Positions 23,282 through 33,028 of a stretch of 64,000 nt of DNA are shown here, one piece after another (positions within the stretch are counted from its first letter, which is position 1; every line of letters begins with the position of its first letter). A program made the translations under genes and the position numbers. Source of the stretch: Clostridiales bacterium (GTDB taxonomy: Bacteria > Bacillota > Clostridia > Lachnospirales > Lachnospiraceae); assembly GCA_015655075.1 (NCBI GenBank), contig JAATFT010000091.1:124001-188000 (forward strand), given 5' to 3'. The notes under the pieces are model-generated. The model had not been told where the DNA came from and did not search any database. It was given only the letters and a program-made list of their open reading frames with translations.

Positions 23282-23734
23282 CTAATTAAACGGTAGTTCT
23301 TCGTCCAGACCGTCCGGTATATTCATAAACCCGTCTCCGGCCGCCTGGCTTGGTTCCGGTTTTGAAGTCTGCTGGTAACCTCCAGATTGCTGGTAACCGC
23401 CGGATTCGCTGCTGCTTTTACTCTCTGCGAATTCCAATTCATCCACTATAATCTGGACACTATATACCTTCTGGCCTTCTTTATTGGTATAGTTATCATT
23501 CTGAATTCTTCCGACAACAACCATCTTTGTGCCTTGCTTTAAGTATCTTTCCACAAACTCCGCCTGCTTGCCAAACGCAGTACAATTAAAAAAATCTGCT
23601 TCCGCTTCACCCGTTCTTTTAAAACGGCGGTCAACGGCAAGTGAAAATCTTGCTATTGCTAATGAATTCTCTCCCTGAGAGTATCTGACTTCCGGGTCTC
23701 TTGTAAGACGACCCATAAAAATAACTTTATTCAT
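23282..23734 (-). CDS. ssb: Single-stranded DNA-binding protein
   Basis: 150 residues: an OB-fold of about 105 residues (MNKVIFMGRLTRDPEVRYSQGENSLAIARFSLAVDR; FFNCTAFGKQAEFVERYLKQGTKMVVVGRIQ), a Gln/Gly/Ser-rich linker with GGYQQ repeats, and the acidic C-terminal tip D-E-E-L-P-F that docks replication partners. It binds ssDNA as a tetramer in replication and repair. Operon position between rpsF and rpsR is the usual one. Confidence 0.97.
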   Translation of the reverse strand: MNKVIFMGRLTRDPEVRYSQGENSLAIARFSLAVDRRFKRTGEAEADFFNCTAFGKQAEFVERYLKQGTKMVVVGRIQNDNYTNKEGQKVYSVQIIVDELEFAESKSSSESGGYQQSGGYQQTSKPEPSQAAGDGFMNIPDGLDEELPFN

Positions 23735-23754
23735 ATTAAGGATACCTCCTTTTA

Positions 23755-24042
23755 CTATGCGTCCCGTCTAATGCATAAGAATCTGATTACATTTTCCATA
23801 ATGCGAATACGCTCTTCGATTTCGCCTGGGCATGTTGAATCAGCATCGAATTGGATAAAATAATAGAAGCCTTCCTTCATTTTCTGAACTTCGTAAGCTA
23901 ATCTTTTCTTACCCCATTCATCAACGTTGGTAATTGCGCCGCCAAATCTTGTAATAATATCTTTAACGGATTCTAAAGTCGCTGTTCTGGCCTCATCTTC
24001 GATTTTTGCATTTACAACTAAGGCTAACTCATATTGGTTCAT
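23755..24042 (-). CDS. rpsF: 30S ribosomal protein S6
   Basis: 95 residues with the S6 pattern NQYELALVVNAKIEDEARTATLESVKDIITRFGGAITNVDEWGKKRLAYEVQKMKEGFYYFIQFDADS. ATG 24042 is preferred over the GTG at 24054 because AAGGAGG lies 11 nt upstream of the ATG and overlaps the GTG. First gene of the operon. It may autoregulate with S18 through the leader structure at 24082-24106. Confidence 0.96.
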   Translation of the reverse strand: MNQYELALVVNAKIEDEARTATLESVKDIITRFGGAITNVDEWGKKRLAYEVQKMKEGFYYFIQFDADSTCPGEIEERIRIMENVIRFLCIRRDA

Positions 24043-24081
24043 AGTTGTCTGCACCTCCTTCTGGTCTCTGGCCCTTTATCA

Positions 24082-24106
24082 CAATGGTCCGCTGCGGGTC
24101 CCATTG
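24082..24106 (-). promoter_or_regulatory. Candidate S6:S18 autoregulatory leader hairpin
   Basis: In the rpsF leader CAATGG pairs with CCATTG around a loop containing GACCCGCAGCGGA, 40-64 nt before the start codon. A hairpin with exposed CCG is the known recognition element for the S6:S18 complex in many bacterial rpsF leaders. The match is by eye only. Confidence 0.4.
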
Positions 24107-24173
24107 ACAGTCTGGAATCTATATCTGTCTGTAAAGAGCAAGGAAAATTTTGTATAACATATCACGAATATTT

Positions 24174-24202
24174 ATTTTACCATAGATGACAAAGCTTGGC
24201 AA
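24174..24202 (-). promoter_or_regulatory. Promoter of rpsF-ssb-rpsR
   Basis: TTGCCA (24197-24202), 17 nt, TAAAAT (24174-24179) on the minus strand. Expected start near 24167, giving a 125-nt leader that includes the candidate S6:S18 hairpin. The rest of 24203-24410 is AT-rich and shows nothing else. Confidence 0.6.
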
Positions 24203-24410
24203 GTTTTTTTAGAAAATTCTTTGAAAATTCTTTAATAAAAAAAATATCTAATCCCGAAAAATTCTCATGTAAAAACTTATTTCAAATGGAGGAATGTTTT
24301 TATTTTTGTATCCCACCTATTACCCCGTTTTTATCCGTAAAACCTCTATACTAAAATATACTATAATGTTAAATACATTGCAGTATAAGCATTACAATAT
24401 AAATGATTAT

Positions 24411-25463
24411 TCATTTAAAAAAATCGTCCAGTACATCCTGCACCGTTCTTATTTTATCCTCCATATAGGCATTGGCGCCACAGAATAAAAGGGCCTCGTC
24501 AATATTACCTCTCGCGGCATTGTCAAGGGCATCTGTAATACAGTATGGTGCATCCGCCGGATTACAGGTTTTTATACAGTGGTGGCAGCGCTTTATGGGG
24601 ATACGTCCCAAAAGGACCTGTTCCATAAAAGCATTCCTGATAGCCCGTCCAGGCATTCCCACGGGACTTTTTACAATAATTATGTCTTCTTTTTTACAAT
24701 TAATATATGCCTGTTTGTACTTTATATCCGCATCACATTCTTCTGTTGTGACAAATTTCGTTGCTACCTGAATACCGTCAGCTCCCAGGAAAAAATAATG
24801 CTCCATGTCCTGTTTGTTTTGTATTCCGCCGGCTACGATGACCGGTATATCTTTTCCGTATTTATTTCCATAGTCTCTTGTTAAAGCTATGATCCTTTTT
24901 ATTTCTTCCTCATAAGCCGCTTCGTCCATATGCTCCAGCTGTTCCAACCGAAAGCCCAGATGTCCGCCCGCTTTTGGTCCTTCGATAATAATGGCATCCG
25001 GAATAATATTGTTTTTCCTATCCCACATTTTCAGGATAACATTGGCTGCTTTTAAGGAGGATACAATGGGAACCAGTTTAGTCATGGTTCCTTTGGCTAT
25101 TTCAGGTAATTCTACCGGAAGTCCTGCTCCGGAAATAATTAAATCGATCCCGTTTTTTATGGCTTCCTTTACGTATCTGGCGTAGTTTTGCGTAGCCACC
25201 ATGATATTAACGCCTAATATTCCTGAGGGCGCTAATTTTCTTGCTCTTTTAATATGTTCTCCAATCATTCTAAGATTGGTTTCCAGCGGATTGCGGTCAA
25301 AATCCGGTTCCGTAAATCCAATCTGTGCTGTAGATATTACACCTATGCCTCCCTTTGCTGAAACAGCCCCGGCAAGTGAACTCAAACTGATTCCGACCCC
25401 CATTCCTCCCTGTATAATGGGGAGCTTTGCCGTAAGATTTCCTATTTTGAGTGCTTTATACAT
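24411..25463 (-). CDS. Nitronate monooxygenase / 2-nitropropane dioxygenase family (FabK-like) flavoprotein
   Basis: 350-residue FMN TIM-barrel. N-terminal LPIIQGGMGVGISLSSLAGAVSAKGGIGVIS, EGPKAGGHLGF (about 166-176) and VIVAGGIQNKQDMEHYFFLGADGIQVATKFV are the flavin-binding signatures. The C-terminus carries CHHCIKTCNPADAPYC, a cysteine cluster seen in many clostridial members and possibly metal-binding. It may detoxify nitronates or act as an enoyl-reductase-like enzyme; the absence of fab neighbours argues against a fatty-acid role. Start ATG 25463. Confidence 0.88.
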   Translation of the reverse strand: MYKALKIGNLTAKLPIIQGGMGVGISLSSLAGAVSAKGGIGVISTAQIGFTEPDFDRNPLETNLRMIGEHIKRARKLAPSGILGVNIMVATQNYARYVKEAIKNGIDLIISGAGLPVELPEIAKGTMTKLVPIVSSLKAANVILKMWDRKNNIIPDAIIIEGPKAGGHLGFRLEQLEHMDEAAYEEEIKRIIALTRDYGNKYGKDIPVIVAGGIQNKQDMEHYFFLGADGIQVATKFVTTEECDADIKYKQAYINCKKEDIIIVKSPVGMPGRAIRNAFMEQVLLGRIPIKRCHHCIKTCNPADAPYCITDALDNAARGNIDEALLFCGANAYMEDKIRTVQDVLDDFFK

Positions 25464-25730
25464 GTTACCTCTTTTCTATGCTCTTGCATATATTAACAAT
25501 CCAATCCGATATTCTCACAAAAGGACTGATCAATTCACTTCAATAAGCTATACACGGATTTTCGTTAAATCTTGCAAAGATTAAACCATGTTATCGCAAA
25601 TCCATATGTATACTGGAAAAAATGAAAAGAAACGGTCAAATACGATCACATCCTTTTTGTACCAAGGGTAAAACCTAATTCTTGGTTTATATTTCATTTG
25701 GATTTATTATAATTCATTATTCGATCATGA

Positions 25731-26987
25731 TTATGGGGTTTGTCTTTCCGGTTTTCCCCATATTCTTAAGTCCTGTCCGGTGGGATTCTGAAAAATTCTA
25801 AGCCCGAATTCCGCTGCTACGGTCAGTATATGATCAAATAAATCCGCCTGGAGGTTTTCATAGTTAACCCAATCTGTATATTGGGCAAAGGCATAGATTT
25901 CCAAAGGCAGTCCGAACTCTCCGGGCGGCAGCTGTCTGACCATACGGAGCATTCCTTTGTGTATACCGGGCAGATTCTCAATATAGTTCTGAATATAAGT
26001 ACGAAAGGTTCCGATATTGGTAAGATGCCTGCCGTTTATGGAAAGATCATCTTTTATTCCTGTTTCTTCGTTATATATTTTAAGCTCTTCTTCCTTTTCC
26101 ATTATATAATCCTTAAGATAATGAATTTTTTTTAATTTTTCCAGCATTTCCGGAGTACAGAAACCTATGCTGGCAGTGTCGATATAAACGGCTCTTTTAA
26201 TCCGCCTTCCGCCGGATTCCTCCATCCCCCTCCAATTTTTAAAGGAATCGGATACAAGGGTATAAGCGGGTATTGTAACAATGGTTTTATCAAAATTCTG
26301 TACCTTTACTGTATTTAAAGTTATTTCAATCACTTCACCGTCCGCGCCGTATTTCCCCATCTCGATCCAGTCGCCGATTTGAAGCATATTGTTGGAGGTC
26401 AGTTGAATCCCGGCTACAAAGCCCAGTATGGAATCCTTAAATACCAGGGAAAATACCGCCGTTAATGCTCCGATTCCGCTAAGAAGAGCCAACGGGCTCT
26501 GACCCACCAGATTGGCAATAATGATAATCCCTGCTATGATATAAATTGCAATCTTAACTACCTGGATAAGGCCTTTAATGGGCCGGACCCTGGATATGGG
26601 ATAAAATGTATAAATTTCATTGGCAGAATCTAACACGGCATCTAAGACATATATGGCTATCAGGAAAATATAAGTTAACGTAATCCTTTTTACAATGGTT
26701 TCATAATGGCCAAATACAGGAGCAAAATTATAAACGACAATAGCCGGAATAACATGGACAAGCCTGTTAAACACATGTTTTTTAAGCATAATATTATCCC
26801 ATTTGTGATTATTGCTTTCTATATACTTATTGAGTAATTTAAATATAAATTTTTTGAATATAAGATTTATTATCTGACACAGTATAATAAGAATCAGTAC
26901 CATGATTCCGCCGGACAAATATTTTGCATAAACAGTATTTATCCCGCGTTCTGTAAATAATTCTGTGAAATATTCCATTACTTCCAT
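25731..26987 (-). CDS. MscS-family mechanosensitive ion channel (YbdG-like)
   Basis: 418 residues. About five transmembrane helices in the first 190 residues, then the pore-lining/beta-domain region GIGALTAVFSLVFKDSILGFVAGIQL...IGDWIEMGKYGADGEVIEITLNTVKVQNFDKTIVTIPAYTLVSDSFKNWRGM, and a large cytoplasmic C-terminus. It protects against osmotic downshock. Length and the R-R-I-K-R-A-V-Y-I-D segment after the beta domain fit the YbdG/MscM type. The second Met (26978) has a better-spaced AAAGGA and may be the true start. Confidence 0.93.
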   Translation of the reverse strand: MEVMEYFTELFTERGINTVYAKYLSGGIMVLILIILCQIINLIFKKFIFKLLNKYIESNNHKWDNIMLKKHVFNRLVHVIPAIVVYNFAPVFGHYETIVKRITLTYIFLIAIYVLDAVLDSANEIYTFYPISRVRPIKGLIQVVKIAIYIIAGIIIIANLVGQSPLALLSGIGALTAVFSLVFKDSILGFVAGIQLTSNNMLQIGDWIEMGKYGADGEVIEITLNTVKVQNFDKTIVTIPAYTLVSDSFKNWRGMEESGGRRIKRAVYIDTASIGFCTPEMLEKLKKIHYLKDYIMEKEEELKIYNEETGIKDDLSINGRHLTNIGTFRTYIQNYIENLPGIHKGMLRMVRQLPPGEFGLPLEIYAFAQYTDWVNYENLQADLFDHILTVAAEFGLRIFQNPTGQDLRIWGKPERQTP

Positions 26988-27099
26988 TTCCTTTCTGTCT
27001 TCCTATTAGTTCCAAAATCCCTGCCAAAACAATTTTATACTATATGGAATATGCTTCTATTTACCGGTTCATTCCTATTAGATTATATCTATCAGCACG

Positions 27100-27372
27100 C
27101 TACCATTTCTTATCCATATCCGGGCAGCGGTTTTTTGCTATTACAGCACGCAGTTCTATAAAACAGCCGCAGATTCTGCACATACCGTTTAAAAGATTAT
27201 CACACTTCCTGCAGGCATTTAACCTTCTTTCATATTCCCTGGTTTCTGCTTTAATATCCTCACTAAGGTTTTCAATATAATCATACAGATTCTTAAAATA
27301 AACATTTTCCGGCATATCCTTTAAAAGGCATTTTCTGCAATATTTATTGTTGCTGTTTTCTTGTAAATTCAT
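27100..27372 (-). CDS. Small cysteine-rich protein with two CxxC pairs
   Basis: 90 residues with CRKC near the N-terminus (KYCRKCLLKDMPE), then an amphipathic helix and a C-terminal zinc-ribbon-like set CRKCDNLLNGMCRICGCFIELRAVIAKNRCP. It resembles the small DUF6171-type proteins of Clostridia; function unknown. ATG 27372 follows GGAAAGGAA; the longer frame to 27408 is not needed. Confidence 0.7.
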   Translation of the reverse strand: MNLQENSNNKYCRKCLLKDMPENVYFKNLYDYIENLSEDIKAETREYERRLNACRKCDNLLNGMCRICGCFIELRAVIAKNRCPDMDKKW

Positions 27373-27436
27373 GTATCTTCCTTTCCAATTAATCCTGTCC
27401 TGAAACAAGGCGGTAATTAATTTTCCTCAAGCAAGT

Positions 27437-27469
27437 CTAGAGTTTGAAAAATGCCTGTGCCGGGCTGGA
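27437..27469. repeat. Dispersed inverted-repeat element, fragment E (left end only)
   Basis: CTAGAGTTTGAAAAATGCCTGTGCCGGGCTGGA-type sequence matching the left end of copies B-D but lacking the CGTG after CTAGAG. The rest of the element is missing. Confidence 0.6.
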
Positions 27470-27511
27470 GGCCCATCTCAAAGGAATTTAAAACGGAGGC
27501 GGAACTATAAA

Positions 27512-27551
27512 GGCGGGGAGCGGCGGCAAATTTGCCCTTCGCCCCCCGACC
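27512..27551 (-). terminator. GC-rich hairpin after the nitrilase-type gene
   Basis: On the minus strand GGTCGGGGGGCG and CGCTCCCCGCC flank an inner GGGCAAATTTGCC, followed by TTTATAG. It sits 20 nt past the gene's stop. Terminator-like, with a short T-tract. Confidence 0.5.
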
Positions 27552-27570
27552 TCTTTTATACACATTATAC

Positions 27571-28431
27571 TCATTTTGTTAACCATTTATATGCTTTTAC
27601 TTTTCTGTACTTACCCAAATCCTCCCGGTTTCGATATTCACGTATTTCATCTATATTAAATGTTGCACAGACAATTCCCTCTGTTTTTTCATCGGCAATC
27701 ATTATAATGTTATCAACCGGAACACCATTTTTATTCCAAACAATGGGACTAAAAACACAGGAACACCCTGCATTTTCCCCCGGCGGATTTACCATTGCAA
27801 TTCCCACCATATTTTCCATTGCTCTTACCGACAATTCCTGCAATCTTGGTTTCATACTTTCGCAATTATTTGGTATCAGAATAATTTCAGCACCTTGCAG
27901 CATCAATTCTCTGGCACTTTCCGGATATTCTCTATCGTAACAAATCATAACGCCAATACAGATATCGTCAAACCGGCAAACATGAAATCCTTCTCCACTT
28001 TCCAGATAACACTCCCAATCAAAATCGCAGGTATGTACCTTACTGTATTTTAATATAATCTGCCCATCTCTATCAATGATAAACGCCGTATTCTGAGGAT
28101 ATTTTTCCCCTTTTGTAAAACCGGTAATTACAATTCCGATGGATAATTCCTTTGCGATTGCCCGAAACTTTAATATCGGTTCGCTCTCTTTAGTTATGGC
28201 TGCTTCGCACCACTTAATAAAATCAGAATTTTTTTCAATTTTTTCTATGGGAACGAGCGTTTTTGCAATATCCGGACAACAATAGGCGGTAATCCAACAC
28301 TCCGGAAATAAAACCATATCAGCTCCCCTGATCTTCGCCTCGCGAACATATTTTAATCCGATTTCGGTGTTGATTTTTTGATTTGAATTATTACAATGAT
28401 ATTGTACCATTGCCACAGTAAGCTTCTTCAT
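27571..28431 (-). CDS. Carbon-nitrogen hydrolase (nitrilase superfamily)
   Basis: 286-residue amidase/nitrilase-fold enzyme with the catalytic triad E44 (LFPECW), K131 (KYSKVHTCDFDWE) and C164 (MICYDREYPESAREL). It hydrolyses a non-peptide C-N bond (amide, carbamoyl or omega-amide), cytoplasmic. The substrate is not predictable. Start ATG 28431 after AAAGGAATAGGAAG. Transcribed alone, divergent from the sugar isomerase. Confidence 0.9.
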   Translation of the reverse strand: MKKLTVAMVQYHCNNSNQKINTEIGLKYVREAKIRGADMVLFPECWITAYCCPDIAKTLVPIEKIEKNSDFIKWCEAAITKESEPILKFRAIAKELSIGIVITGFTKGEKYPQNTAFIIDRDGQIILKYSKVHTCDFDWECYLESGEGFHVCRFDDICIGVMICYDREYPESARELMLQGAEIILIPNNCESMKPRLQELSVRAMENMVGIAMVNPPGENAGCSCVFSPIVWNKNGVPVDNIIMIADEKTEGIVCATFNIDEIREYRNREDLGKYRKVKAYKWLTK

Positions 28432-28961
28432 CTTCCTATTCCTTTCTCAAAACTGTGCTGTTGTATTTTATCTATCATGCAAACCATTTAAAAGCCGGTA
28501 TATAACGCAAAGAGGTATCATTTTAGCAAGATATCAATCTATATTCAAATAACGTACTTTTTACGTTATTATTATCACTTAGGGACAGGAATACAGCAAT
28601 CTTCATGAGCGTTTTCTTCACGTATTCATATATATTAACCATCATTATACCATATACAGCGCAAAAACAAAAGAGCTTAAACCACGTAGGGTTAAGTTCA
28701 AACCGTCATAAAATGACTGGAAAGGAATACTGTAAATCATTGATTTTTGCAGTAAATAATGTTAATATTTAGTAAGTAGTCTAAATGATACTCTCGGAAA
28801 CTCTTTGTATGCAGATTGTGAGATGATTTTTTGTCAGATATGCACAAATTTATGAAGCGTACGTGGAACGTACGTTGATTAAATTTGTGTGTAGCCGGCC
28901 GCAAAGATGCGTACAAGGGAGTTTCCCAGAGTGCTCTAAATAAAAAAGGAGGGTATTTTAC
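28432..28961. other. 530-bp intergenic region with a long hairpin and a motif shared with 31777-31801
   Basis: No gene found. Near the isomerase start a nested inverted repeat (CACAAATTTA 28843-28852 with TAAATTTGTG 28880-28889; inner CGTACGT/ACGTACG) is followed by GTGTGTAGCCGG. The segment 28873-28898 matches 31777-31801 with one deletion and one substitution. It may hold regulatory sites for the pentose/arabinose genes on either side. Confidence 0.5.
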
Positions 28962-29876
28962 ATGAAATTAGGATTCGTAAGTGCTGTATTGGCAGATTAC
29001 ACCTTTGAAGAGGTAATTAATTTTGCCGCAGAACAGGGTTTTGAATGTGTGGAAATGGCTTGCTGGCCAAAGGGTAAAGCGGAACGCAGATATGCCGGGG
29101 TGACTCATATCGACGTCGATAGTTTGGATGATGATAGAATCAAGTACATAAAACAATATTGTGCCGAAAAAAAGGTGGAGATTTCTTCCCTGGCATATTA
29201 CCCCAATACAATGGATGAGAATCTTGAAAGACGTGCAGTTTATATTGAGCATTTAAAGAAGGTTATCTTAGCTTCCGCCAAACTGGGTGTTGGTACGGTT
29301 ACAACCTTTATCGGACGTGATTCCCATAAAAATATTGACGAAAATTTTAAAATTTACCGGGAAGTATGGCCCCCTATTGTAAAATTGGCAGAAGAGAACC
29401 AGGTTAGAATAGCAATTGAAAACTGCCCTATGTTATTTACCAATGACGAATGGCCGGGAGGACAAAATCTTGCGACAACTCCTGCCATCTGGAGAAAAAT
29501 GTTTGATATCATCCCCAGCAAAAACTTGGGCCTTAATTACGATCCCTCCCATTTTGTATGGCAGATGATGGACTATATCAAGCCCTTATATGAATTTAAG
29601 GACCGTATTTATCATGTCCATTACAAGGATATTAAAATTTTTCGCGATAAGCTGAACGATGTAGGTATTATGGCAACTCCGTTAAAATACATGTCTCCGA
29701 AGCTTCCGGGGCTTGGCGATATTGACTGGGGTAACTATGTATCCGCACTGACTGATATCGGATACAAAGGATATACCTGTATTGAAATAGAAGATAAGTC
29801 CTTTGAAGGTTCTAAGGAGGATATTGAGAATTCTTTAAAACTTAGCAGACGTTATTTAAAACAGTTTGTAATATAA
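28962..29876 (+). CDS. Sugar phosphate isomerase/epimerase (TIM-barrel, AP endonuclease 2 superfamily)
   Basis: 304 residues, beginning MKLGFVSAVLADYTFEEVINFAAEQGFECVEMACWP, with metal-binding pattern IAIENCPM, NLGLNYDPSHFVWQ, HVHYKDIK and CIEIEDKSFEG. These proteins isomerise or dehydrate sugars and inosose-like compounds. GGAGGG precedes the ATG. It stands alone between the nitrilase and arabinofuranosidase genes. The exact substrate is unknown. Confidence 0.88.
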   Translation: MKLGFVSAVLADYTFEEVINFAAEQGFECVEMACWPKGKAERRYAGVTHIDVDSLDDDRIKYIKQYCAEKKVEISSLAYYPNTMDENLERRAVYIEHLKKVILASAKLGVGTVTTFIGRDSHKNIDENFKIYREVWPPIVKLAEENQVRIAIENCPMLFTNDEWPGGQNLATTPAIWRKMFDIIPSKNLGLNYDPSHFVWQMMDYIKPLYEFKDRIYHVHYKDIKIFRDKLNDVGIMATPLKYMSPKLPGLGDIDWGNYVSALTDIGYKGYTCIEIEDKSFEGSKEDIENSLKLSRRYLKQFVI

Positions 29877-29981
29877 GAACTGCCCCATAAGGAATTGCTG
29901 CATCAGAACTGCTCGTGATAGACTGGTTTAGTATTAGCAGTCAGACGCTTTCTGTTACAGCTAACGGATAATACGAAAAAT

Positions 29982-30024
29982 ACAACCGACAGAAAGACCC
30001 TGGCGGTGACTTTCTATCGGTTGT
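29982..30024. terminator. Hairpin between convergent genes
   Basis: ACAACCGACAGAAAG (29982-29996) pairs with CTTTCTATCGGTTGT (30010-30024), 15 bp with one mismatch, between the 3' ends of the isomerase (+) and arabinofuranosidase (-). T-runs are weak. Probably a shared terminator. Confidence 0.6.
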
Positions 30025-30088
30025 TATCGGTTGGTATATATTTATTACAATATCTGCATTCTTTATTCCATTTAACAGAGTACTAATT

Positions 30089-31561
30089 CTACTCCACGGT
30101 AAAATGAAGAATACCGCAGGGTGGAATATTAAAATCAATGCCCTTCTCCGTTACTTTAAAATTCTTAAATTTCTGCGTATGTACAACGTCCGGGTTGTCA
30201 AAGGTATTATGGGCTCCCATTTCATTGGTAAGGATCTCTGCCTTTACCGAATTAATCCTACGGTCAACCAGAATACCGTTGATCTCATAGGCGTCGGTAA
30301 CGGACAAATTATTAATGGTTACATTTAATTTTCCATCCGGATCCAGAGAAGCGGATTCATACAGATTCGGAACTTTCGCTTCGTCAATGCCCACCTCTTT
30401 TGTTTCAATAAAGCTGTCGACCAGGGTTGCGTCCTGATGGCATTTATACATATTAAATACATGATAAGTAGGGGTTAACAGCATCTTTTCCCCTTCTGTC
30501 AGGATAACGGACTGGAGCACATTGATTAACTGTGCAATATTGGCAATTCTGACACGGTCACTGTGCTTATTGAAAATATTTAAAGTAATTCCGGCTACCA
30601 GTGCATCCCTCATGGTATTCTGCTGATACAAAAAACCCGGATTCGTTCCCGGTTCCACATTAAACCAGCAGCCCCATTCATCCACAGCTAAGGCAATATG
30701 TTTACCCGGGTCATATCTGTCCATGATTTTTGCATGCCTGGTTACCAGCTCCTCCATGTACAAGGCATTTTTTAAGGTTTTATACCAGCCTTCTTCATCA
30801 AAACCGGTTGCATTACCCTTCTCTTCCCATTTATTCTCAAAAGTATAATAATGCAGGGAAAGAGCATCCATATAGGGACGGGCTATTCTCATAACCGTGT
30901 CGCACCAGTTATAATCGGCCACATTAGGACCGCAGGCAATTTTAAAGAGCCGGTTCTTACCGTAATTTCTGCAATAGGTCTGATATCGTCTGTATTCATT
31001 GGCATAGTATTCCGGCGTCATATTGCCGCCGCAGCCCCAGTTTTCATTTCCCACCCCAAAGTATTTCACTTCCCAGGGCTCTTTTCTTCCGTTTTTCGCC
31101 CTTAAATCCGCCATGGGAGAAACGCCGTCAAAGGTCATATATTCAATCCACTCCGACATTTCCTGCACCGTACCGCTGCCTAAATTCCCGTTAATATAAG
31201 GCCTACAGCCGATCTGGTCACATAATTCCAGAAATTCATGGGTGCCAAAGCTGTTGTCTTCCAGAACTCCGCCCCAGTGAGTGTTAATCATTTTTTTACG
31301 GCTTTCCTTAGGTCCAATACCGTCCTTCCAATGATACTCGTCGGCAAAGCATCCGCCGGGCCAGCGCAGCAGCGGCAGTTTCATTTCTCTTAGGGCTTTC
31401 ACCACATCTGTCCGTATTCCTTTTTTATTTGGAATTTTAGAATTTTCCCCCACATACAGTCCTTCATAGATGCATCTTCCCAGGTGTTCGGAAAAATGTC
31501 CGTAGATTTCCTTATTAATCCTGGATTTTTTGTTACCTGCATGAATTACCAATTTACTCAT
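30089..31561 (-). CDS. Intracellular alpha-L-arabinofuranosidase, GH51
   Basis: 490 residues without signal peptide. The GH51 acid/base Glu173 ([12 protein letters not shown]) and nucleophile Glu295 (AVDEWGCWF) are present, with the typical N-terminal [20 protein letters not shown] and [18 protein letters not shown]. It removes terminal arabinofuranose from short imported arabino-oligosaccharides. Family length is about 495-505, so it is complete. Start ATG 31561 after GGAGGTATG. Monocistronic; divergent from the ROK kinase gene. Confidence 0.96.
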   Translation of the reverse strand: MSKLVIHAGNKKSRINKEIYGHFSEHLGRCIYEGLYVGENSKIPNKKGIRTDVVKALREMKLPLLRWPGGCFADEYHWKDGIGPKESRKKMINTHWGGVLEDNSFGTHEFLELCDQIGCRPYINGNLGSGTVQEMSEWIEYMTFDGVSPMADLRAKNGRKEPWEVKYFGVGNENWGCGGNMTPEYYANEYRRYQTYCRNYGKNRLFKIACGPNVADYNWCDTVMRIARPYMDALSLHYYTFENKWEEKGNATGFDEEGWYKTLKNALYMEELVTRHAKIMDRYDPGKHIALAVDEWGCWFNVEPGTNPGFLYQQNTMRDALVAGITLNIFNKHSDRVRIANIAQLINVLQSVILTEGEKMLLTPTYHVFNMYKCHQDATLVDSFIETKEVGIDEAKVPNLYESASLDPDGKLNVTINNLSVTDAYEINGILVDRRINSVKAEILTNEMGAHNTFDNPDVVHTQKFKNFKVTEKGIDFNIPPCGILHFTVE

Positions 31562-32021
31562 ACCATACCTCCATTGAACATATATTTTATATAATTATAA
31601 ATTATTTTAGTTTTCAATAAATCATTAATATTTTACTATATCAGCATTGTTTTGTCAATGTAGTATGATTATTATTCATGTAATATATGATAATATACAA
31701 TAAAGGCAAAAGTTTAAAATGGCTTTTATATCAATCATTAAGCTTTTAAGGTTCTTCCCAACCCATCTAAATTAATCGTTGATTATATTGTGTGTAGCCG
31801 GAATATATATATTTATTCCGGAATGTTCCAATAAAATAAAGATATAAAAAGTATACCACCGTATATTAATACTTTAATTCCAAAATTTATATATCTTATT
31901 TTTTGCTAATTTAGTACTATATTTTTTATGAAAATTAGGGTAAAATAAGAGAAAGTATTCATTTTTTCTTAGTAACGCAGCTTAATTCAGATTAATAGAA
32001 TATTACTTGGAGGTTTATGAC
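31562..32021. other. 460-bp divergent intergenic region
   Basis: AT-rich control region between the arabinofuranosidase and ROK kinase genes. It contains the GTGTGTAGCCGG motif (31777-31801), which runs into an 8-bp hairpin CCGGAATA/TATTCCGG (31798-31821). No coding frame supported. Confidence 0.45.
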
Positions 32022-32897
32022 ATGTTATTTGGTGCATTAGAAGCCGGCGGTACCAAAATGGTGCTGGCCGTCGGTAATGAAAACGGCGAAATTATGGAAC
32101 GGGTTTCTATTCCTACGGAAACCCCTTCCATTACAATTCCCAAAATTATTGATTATTTTAAAGGTAAAAAAATTGCCGCTCTGGGAATTGCTTCCTTTGG
32201 TCCCGTTGATTTGGACAAAAAATCAAAAACCTACGGATATATAACTTCAACTCCCAAATTAGCCTGGGTGAATTTTGACTTAGTCGGTAATATTAAAAAC
32301 GCCCTGTCCGTACCCATTGGTTTTGATACGGATGTTAACGGTTCGGCCCTTGGAGAAGCAACCTGGGGAAGTACAAAGGGAATCGACTCCAGTATTTACA
32401 TAACAATAGGTACCGGTGTCGGTGTCGGTGTTTACCAGAACGGCAGGCTATTGCACGGAATGCTCCATCCGGAAGGAGGGCATGTTTTACTCAGCAAACA
32501 TCCTGAGGATAATTTCGAAGGTGTGTGTCCATACCACCCGAATTGTCTGGAAGGCCTGGCATCCGGCCCTTCCATTGAAAAACGCTGGGGTAAAAAAGCC
32601 ATAGAATTAAAAGACGAGCCAAAGGTTTGGGAATTGGAAGCTTATTATATCGCACAGGCTCTGGTAGATTATATCCTGACCCTTTCTCCTCACAGAATCA
32701 TATTGGGGGGAGGCGTTATGCACCAGGAACAGCTTTTTCCGCTGATTCGCAGTAAGGTAACCGAATTATTAAACGGTTATGTAAGGACTTCCCAAATAAA
32801 CGATATAGGCAATTATATTGTTCCTGCTGCCCTTAATGATAACCAGGGCATTATGGGATGTATCCAGCTGGCTAAAATGGAATTACAAAACCAATAA
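32022..32897 (+). CDS. ROK-family fructokinase
   Basis: 291 residues. ATP site GALEAGGTKM at 4-13, catalytic-loop FDTDVNGSALGE (Asp104), and the zinc-binding element H154-x(14)-C169-P-Y-H172-P-N-C175 in the stretch GGHVLLSKHPEDNFEGVCPYHPNC. This pattern is that of Bacillus-type GmuE/ScrK fructokinases. It phosphorylates fructose (possibly mannose). ATG 32022 lies 8 nt after GGAGG; the longer frame to 32007 is rejected. Followed by a strong terminator, so monocistronic. Confidence 0.92.
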   Translation: MLFGALEAGGTKMVLAVGNENGEIMERVSIPTETPSITIPKIIDYFKGKKIAALGIASFGPVDLDKKSKTYGYITSTPKLAWVNFDLVGNIKNALSVPIGFDTDVNGSALGEATWGSTKGIDSSIYITIGTGVGVGVYQNGRLLHGMLHPEGGHVLLSKHPEDNFEGVCPYHPNCLEGLASGPSIEKRWGKKAIELKDEPKVWELEAYYIAQALVDYILTLSPHRIILGGGVMHQEQLFPLIRSKVTELLNGYVRTSQINDIGNYIVPAALNDNQGIMGCIQLAKMELQNQ

Positions 32898-32925
32898 TAT
32901 CCTTTAAAAGGAAAAGTACCTTTAC

Positions 32926-32995
32926 GGCTGCCGCAATGCCTTTGACCAGACAGACCCTTGTCTTAAAATCCGATATTGCGGCAGCCATTTTTATC
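32926..32995 (+). terminator. Terminator after the ROK kinase gene
   Basis: GGCTGCCGCAAT (32926-32937) pairs with ATTGCGGCAGCC (32975-32986), followed by ATTTTTAT. The loop carries a small inner hairpin (GACA/TGTC). Confidence 0.85.
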
Positions 32996-33028
32996 TGTCC
33001 TTCAGTAAAGCCACAGCTTAAGTCCTGT

